From: Henckelia pumila
Lineage: Eukaryota; Streptophyta; Magnoliopsida; Lamiales; Gesneriaceae
Reading direction: 5' to 3'
DNA length: 64,000 nucleotides
NCBI RefSeq assembly: GCF_033568475.1
Contig: NC_133120.1
Coordinates: 84,958,151 to 85,022,150, forward strand
The notes under the pieces: model-generated
What the model saw: only the letters and a program-made list of their open reading frames with translations
Databases searched by the model: none
What the model was told of the DNA's origin: nothing
In this document: positions 57,789 to 64,000 of the stretch, in pieces
How positions within the stretch are numbered: the stretch's first letter is position 1
How the letters are laid out: each line of letters opens with the position of its first letter
Position numbers and translations under genes: made by a program

Positions 57789-58060
57789 ATCATGCATCGC
57801 AAACAAACTATGCGGCATGCTCAAACGATAAAACATATTACGAATCTCCTAAATAATCACATAAGGACCGACAAAATGAATTAATTTCCTTTTATACTAA
57901 AATCAATAACATTACGGAACAACGATACCTTTAAGAACAACTTAATAACCAAATCGAAATTCTAAAGGCCTACGCCACTTATTAGCAGTGTTATGCTTAA
58001 TGCTCATGGACTATGTTCAATCTCTTATTAGTTACCACAACTCACAACGCTTCTACGGAC
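57789..58060 (-). pseudogene. Decayed Ty3/gypsy chromovirus pol, integrase C-terminal part
   Basis: Broken minus-strand frames read NKWRRPLEFRFG, then a VxLKVS-like segment, then HFVGPYVII, and FYRLSMPHSLFAMHD after an in-frame stop. This order matches the integrase end of plant chromoviruses (ADxxRRxLEF, GPYEI, YRLALP, HxVFHVS). The CACTA element is inserted exactly after the HD, so the expected next motif is displaced. Confidence 0.65.
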
Positions 58061-58523
58061 GATTAAAAAATTTATTAGGCAACAACTCTAGTTCGGTTAA
58101 CCTACAAGTAGGACGAATAGTTCTACTCAACTTATAATTTCCTGACCCCTTTCTAAAAACAAATCTAATCCTTGAAAGAAAACAAAATCATAAAAATCCA
58201 TCGTTGTTCAATTCCAAGACATTATCTAATAATATACAGAATCCAAATGGCAATTAAACAGATCCCAATCATTCGTTCCCCATTTTATACTTTCTTCTCT
58301 TAGGAATTCTTGGTTCCACCAAAAGTTCAATTCTTAGTTAAAGATTCCCAACAGATTTATCTACCTTTTCTATCTCAGACGCAACGACTAAGTAATCCAT
58401 ATTTATCCTTTAAGTCAAAAGATACCATGAATTATTAACCGTTTATGGAGTTAGACTGTCCCTAAGTACCAAGTAATGCTTACATATCGCCTGAGGGCAT
58501 ATCTCAAACTTCTAATTCAACTT
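58061..58523. other. Further decayed sequence, probably gypsy pol
   Basis: Continues the chromovirus relic upstream of its integrase end, but too many stops and indels are present for me to assign domains. Confidence 0.35.
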
Positions 58524-58531
58524 GACAGTTA

Positions 58532-59185
58532 GGGGTGATCACGGTGCAGTTTGACGGTTTTTCATAAGAAATTCAAACCGAATTTCCAATTGTGGTTCGG
58601 TTATATTTTATTTTTTTGTTTCGGTTTTATATGTAAAATTGTTTTCGCGGTTTTTGGCGATTTTAAGCGGTTGCGGTCGGTTTGCGATTTTTTTTAATGA
58701 TAGGCAAAATTGAAAAATAAAAAAAAAACTATTCAAATTATTAGAATAATGAATGAAAACTATAATAAACAAAATAAAACTAAATAAAATAACAATCAAG
58801 CGACAAAATAAAGTTAATCAACTATAATATGTTTAGACAAGATTGAAGATTAATATTTATGTAGAGAAGTAGTAAATAGATTATGAAGAGAGAAAGAGGG
58901 AAAAAGTTTTTGAAGAAGAGTTGAGAAAGAAGAGAGTGGAGGCGACATAGGATCAAATCTATTGTGTATAATATATATACAATGTGCTATAAATATAACC
59001 CTAGCTAAATACCACTATACACGACGATACGGTGCGGGGCGGTTTGGGCCAAAAATTATAATCGAACCATGGCGGCGGGACGGTTTTCATTTTTTTTAAA
59101 ACTGCGGTTATTTCAAAAAAATGAGATACGACGGTGCGGGGTAGTCGGTTCGGGCGGTTTTTAAAATTAAATGTGATCACCCCTA
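58532..59185. mobile_element. Non-autonomous hAT element
   Basis: The termini TAGGGGTGATCAC and GTGATCACCCCTA are perfect inverted repeats. Flanking 8-mers TTGACAGT (58524-58531) and TTGACAGC (59186-59193) are a target duplication with one change. The subterminal sequence is rich in CGGTT/AACCG motifs. The 654-bp interior is non-coding. Confidence 0.85.
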
Positions 59186-59330
59186 TTGACAGCAAGTTTG
59201 AAAATCCAAAATTTCCCAAATTATTATATTTAAAACCTGAATTCATATTTCAAGAACTTAGTATACAATTGTACACCTCGGAGAGTTGTAACCCGATCGT
59301 AAATGTTTTCACGTTGTTCCTCCAGTATGT

Positions 59331-60705
59331 TGTGAAAATTGCTCGCAAGCGTACGAGTGTCAAGTTTTAATATAGTGATAAAATCAGATATCGATCCCAC
59401 AGGGAGTAAAATGAAAATATTCAGTACTTGTAATTAAAATAGTCTAAACTTTATCTAGAAAATCAATAACTCATAATTTTGCAGAAAAATAAATAATCAG
59501 ATGATTTAAAAGCACGCACACAACTTTCAGAAATAATCATTCAGAGAAAAATGGTCTAGAGGTTTAGATTTCACCTGGTTTCAACAACAATCAATCCTAA
59601 TTAATTTAGTTTCATGAATTCCAGTCAATTAATAGCCAAGAACACTTAAGTTTATTATTTTCCTCTCCCGAGCAACAAATAATTTTTATCAACTACAATT
59701 CAATTTCAATATCCATATTAAAAATCTACTTGCAGTGATCTATCACAAAACAATGTTCTTCCTAAAGCTCCGTTAACGTTATACACTCTCCCGAGCTATA
59801 TAAACAATTAACAGTGTATTTTCTATTGGTCCTATTCAAAATCTCCTCTTCCGAGTGCTAGATTTCAAATAAATATAACAAATCAATTATTGATCAGATA
59901 ATTGAAAAGACAATCAATTCTAGAAAAAAACAATTAATCAAGAAGAAACTCAATTCAATAAAATCAAAAATTCATGAAAGCGTCTACATCAGGTTCCATC
60001 CGACCTCTAGACTATAAAAATTTAGTTCATAATTAAATTCTGAATAAAACAAATCATGTTCAAAAATCCAAACATGAATTCAGAATTAAATAAATAAAAG
60101 ATAAGAATCAAATCCGTCGTCGACGCCGTGTCCGGTCTATCGATCTCCGTCTTCGTTCTTCAATTAAGCTCCAGAATTCTTCCCAAAAGTTCACGATCAA
60201 ACTCTGATATCTGCTATTGTGTATTGTGGCGGCTCCCCTTAATTACACGATCAAAATCCCCTTTTATATGTAGAATAAAAGCCCAAGAAAAAGCCCATAA
60301 AAATCCAAAAGTTTCCTTGTATAATCAGACTCCCGAATTTCAAAAACAGCGCGGCGCGGGCGCGCCTCAATCTCACTTTCTCAATCTTCAAAGCTGCGCA
60401 TTTTCTCTCTTTCTTCTCTTCTTTAGCGCTAACTTTAAGCGCTAACCTTAGGCCCATTAACAAAAGCCCAACACTCTTTCCTTCTCGTTTCTTGTCTGTT
60501 CTTTTCTTTTCTTTTCTTCTTTTTATTTTATTTTAATTCCTTTCTCTATTTTATCTCCTTAAATCTCATATTCTTCTTCTTTTCCATAAAATCTCCATAA
60601 TCTACTACAACCACAAAAACAACAAAACTCCGCATAAATCTGCTCGAAACAAATAATTAATAATTAAAATCATATATAAATTAAGTGTATAGAATACACT
60701 TATCA
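59331..60705 (-). repeat. 3' LTR of a minus-strand Ty3/gypsy element
   Basis: On the minus strand the block starts TGATAAGTGTATTC, right after a polypurine tract (AAGTTTGAGGGTA), and ends GCGAGCAATTTTCACA. The interior has ATCGATCCCACAGGGA in reverse, a motif common in plant Athila/Tat-type LTRs. The second LTR is outside the window, so the limits rest on TG...CA and tract position only. Confidence 0.5.
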
Positions 60706-63483
60706 AATACCCTCAAACTTAGACTTTTGCTAGTCACGAGCTAAACTATCACAACAAATTCCAAACACTCAATCTATCAAAAACCAACAAGAATAGTCAA
60801 AAAATATTATAGAGCAATGGCCTCAGCAATAATTTAAAAAATTCAAATTCAATCTCATCCAACTTACTAACACTTGAAGATTTCAATCATAACGAAAAAA
60901 CCTCATAAACTTACAATCTCCTCGACTCACGTTCAAAACACCCTTATCAAAGTTCAATTCACACATTCATAGATCATGAGGACTTTTCAAGGTAGAATAG
61001 AATCAAATATAGGATATGAAATAAAAAACACTCACAATCAGTTAAATGCAAAGAATAATAGTGTGTACGTGTTTCGATCAAAATTCATAATCATTAAAAA
61101 TATCAATCAATAGTCCATAGGCTAAATTCTCACAACTCTTTTCCACTAGTATATTGGGCAACTGAGACTCGGTCAATAGGACTTAATCAGCTTATAATGT
61201 CAGGCCTGGCTCATGGCTACAAATGAAGGATAAAGAATTCAAAATAAGGAGTAATTTATTGCTTAAACTCTAATTTCAACTCCTTCTCATTCACAATTTC
61301 ACACTTTATTTTTCAATTCACTTCATTGATTTTTTCAACTTCTCACAACTTCTTTCACAAATTTTTTCTTTCTTTCACAACTTTTTCAACCACATTTTTT
61401 TTCTACTACCTATTTTCATCTTTTCAATTCATCCACCACACCAATCTATTTTTCACAAATAAAAACTAGGAGCATAAAACATTTTAGCATTCAAATTACT
61501 CCATTAAAGGTAGGAAATAGTGTTTAGGCTATTCAGGTAGTCAATGTAAGACCTTGAAAATAATGACGAATGGGGGTTTTATCACACGTTTACACACATG
61601 CCATTCGATTTTTAATAAAGCTCAAACAAGGTACTAGGGATAAAATAAATTAATAGGTAGCTTGAAAGGCTCAAACTAATTCAGAAAAATTGCCTAAATT
61701 ATTCCTAATCACAGTTTTGCCCGTATTTTGCCTCGAAGAGTGTTCGAACTAGTTCTAGACAAGTCTCAATCTACAATTAAATCATACAAATCTCAATCAG
61801 TGCAGAAAAGATAATCATCAGCAGTTAACGATGATTTTTCACAACAAAATTCAGAAATTTTTGTATCTCAATGTACTCATATACGTGTATCTCAAATGAG
61901 AAACTATGGATAAATTTTTTTTTTTTCAATTAAATTCAGGCCCAAATATTCCAAATAATGCCTCAATCATATCTATGTCTGTATGTTTCAAAATTCAGAT
62001 TCAAGTATTAAACACAAAATATATAGGAAATTGTTCATTCAATTGGTTCCATTTTTTCAAAAATATTTTGTCAGATAGGTAGACAATCATGGATTTCAGT
62101 TATAGCACAAAAAAATTTTCATTAGCCATGCATCCATTTCTTTCTCGACTTCTTTTCAACTCAACTCAATTAACAAACTAAACAAAAATTTTATCTATGA
62201 AGCACACAATAATTCAACTAAACAATACTCAACTAATCAACTAAATAATTGAATCAAACACTGATTCACCCCCCCCCCCCCTCCCCAAACTTAATGTAAT
62301 CATTGTCCCTAATGATTAAAAACAATAAGATAGAACAAGGGACGCGTACCTTCGGCACCGAGCATCAGTACTCGACGTTATAAACTTCATGGTGAGAATC
62401 CTCATTATCTCCATAGAATGAACTCGATTTAGCACTTCAAAACATGACCATGACGTGGAATTAAGACTTGGAACACCCGTAACAGGGTAGTGTAGATCAA
62501 GAGTGATAGAAAAACCATGCATTTACAGAATGTGCTCCCCTTAACTTCAAGTGCTTATGTAGTTGCATTTCCATAACCTCAAACTCATCCAGACTTTGAG
62601 AGTGAGACAGAGACTTATGAAGAATGACTATGACTTGAATTCCTAATTTAATCACTTAAATATTTTGCGGTGTGTGTGAACCCTGCAGAAGCATGCTTGC
62701 TCTAGCGATGGTTCTATTGAAGAACGTGGCTAAGAAACACTTCGGCAGAACGTTAGCACATGAGGAATTGCTGGTGGACCTGGTTCGCGGAGGATTTTGC
62801 AGCAGCTTGGAATTCTTGCACGGTGCAGGAGCACTGTTGCGCCTTGACTCTCTTGTGATGTGCAAATGGCGAGATTCATGCGCGTTAGCGCACTGTTAAG
62901 CACTGATGAGGATGGTTGGCGCTAGGTGATGCGCATGTGGTATGCGTGTTAGCGCTGAGGATGGCATAGATGATATAGCGCGATTGCGCTTCAAGGGACG
63001 CTGATGAGGGTGCTCGTTTGCGCTTGGTTAGCGCGGAATAGAAGCGCGTTTGCTTTTGTTCTTGCGCGGTTAGGATCTTTGTTTGCGCAATATCTGGCGC
63101 TGAATGACTGCACGATTGCGCATAAATAAGCGCATATGGGGATCTCTTGTTTGCGCCTTCTATCGAAGAGGGTGCGCGGGCGCGCCTCTAGTTCTCAAAT
63201 CAAGCCAATTTCATTCAGGGTATGGCGTGGACGCTCAGATTAATAGGGCGGGCGCGCCTCTTGCTCGAATTTGAGTTTCTGGAGCCAGAAAAATTTTGAA
63301 AATTAAGAAAAATTAAGCTTCAAAAATTGATAATAAAATACTAAAAAAAACTATAAAATAAATAACAAAAATTAAATAAAATTAAAATAAAACCGAATAA
63401 AATAAAATAAAATAAAATAAAATGCTTGGGTTGTCTCCCAAGTAGCGCTTAGTTTAAAGTCGTCAGCCCGACTTTCACCGGTG
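60706..63483 (-). other. Non-coding 3' region of the gypsy element
   Basis: No reverse transcriptase, RNase H or integrase can be found in any frame. Features seen: polypurine tract at 60706-60725; a second purine-rich tract (C-run on the plus strand) at about 62270-62290; a GCGC-rich stretch 62876-63255; and the hairpin CTTGGGAGACAACCCAAG (63426-63443), which in Athila/Tat elements usually follows pol. Confidence 0.6.
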
Positions 63484-63990
63484 TTAGATCTTCCCTTTCT
63501 CTTTCACTCGACAAATATATTTCACGAACCGCCTTTTAAATTTTGCTTTCTTGTTCTTCGTGGCTTTTTTTGTTGATGAACTTGGCGCTTTACTCTTTGA
63601 TTCAACCTCAAAATCAGCTCTTGGACCGCTCTCCAACTTCACAACCGGTTCAATTAAGCATAATTCTTCAATGGGTGGATTATGTGTGTTCGTGAATAGA
63701 TTGAAAATTACTCTTTTGCAATCCACACCCATCGACAATTCACCTTTCTTTACCTCTATCTTGGCATCCGCTGTAGCAAAAAACGGTCGTCTAAAAATCA
63801 GCGGAGCACCATGATCCGCTTCAATATCCAAGATCACAAAATCTGCTGGGAAGATGAATTTATTCACCTTAACTAGAACATCTTCAACAATTCCTAGTGG
63901 ATATGTAATGCTCAGATCCGCCAACTGCAATGAAATCATAGTGGATTTTATCTCTCCCAACTCCAAGGCCCTGTAAATAGATAATGACAT
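63484..63990 (-). pseudogene. Ty3/gypsy Gag-protease C-terminal part (Athila/Tat-like), cut by window end
   Basis: The frame runs off the window and ends at a stop at 63484. It covers the part after the catalytic Asp of a retropepsin: INLM just upstream, then SLSIYRALELGE, ISLQLADLSITYPLGIVEDV, VKVNKFIFPADFVILDIEAD, and PLIFRRPFFATADAKIEV (the usual ILGRPFLAT flap-side motif). A Lys/Ser-rich tail follows (STKKATKNKKAKFKRR) and then a stop, where a normal element would continue into reverse transcriptase. The open frame suggests gag-protease has been kept intact in a non-autonomous element. Confidence 0.82.
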
Positions 63991-64000
63991 TAAGTTAATG

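Overview
The window is nuclear DNA of a flowering plant. The evidence is AT-rich sequence with many (TA)n tracts, genes broken by GT-AG introns, plant-type proteins, and a dense load of plant transposon families (Ty1/copia, Ty3/gypsy, MULE, hAT, PIF/Harbinger, CACTA, SINE). A eudicot is likely; the species cannot be read from the sequence.

Layout. 1-9900 is repeat-rich intergenic DNA: a 92-bp minisatellite, fold-back MITEs sitting in (TA)n tracts, a 931-bp non-autonomous MULE-type element and a 97-bp tandem duplication. 9940-20650 is the gene island with three host genes: a small oxysterol-binding-protein-related lipid-transfer protein (plus strand, seven exons), a small secreted Cys-containing protein (minus, tail-to-tail with it), and a ten-exon Golgi-type core-2/I-branching (GT14/DUF266, BC10-like) glycosyltransferase (minus). 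For both multi-exon genes the splice sites, phases and stop codons close exactly (383 and 382 aa models).

22531-49270 is one nested transposon complex. The outer Ty1/copia element A (LTRs 22531-24407 and 47313-49270, target duplication TTAAT) was entered in its leader by a 7.3-kb Mutator-like element (24770-32065) and by a second, related, much younger copia element B (33249-42894, two 1865-bp LTRs with one difference noticed, target duplication AGTGT). The MULE has about 390-bp terminal inverted repeats, each with an inward TATA box, and two convergent genes: a FAR1/MULE/SWIM transposase with apparent frameshifts, and a second gene for a protein with an RNase H1-type hybrid-binding (viroplasmin-like) domain and a repeated linker. 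This mirrors the mudrA/mudrB layout of MuDR with a different accessory protein, and is my best candidate for an under-described system. The leaders of A and B share a four-fold repeated motif and a hairpin whose stem differs by two compensatory base-pair changes.

49271-51600 holds a near-perfect 1.28-kb palindrome of two head-to-head truncated X8 (callose-binding) gene copies, next to a syntaxin-like exon fragment and an hAT MITE. 51600-59190 is repeat-derived: a 47-bp minisatellite, a possible gypsy LTR, a SINE, a CACTA end inserted in a decayed chromovirus pol, and an hAT element. 59331-63990 is the 3' half of a minus-strand Ty3/gypsy (Athila/Tat-like) element in which the protease region is followed directly by 3' sequence, so reverse transcriptase and integrase are missing.
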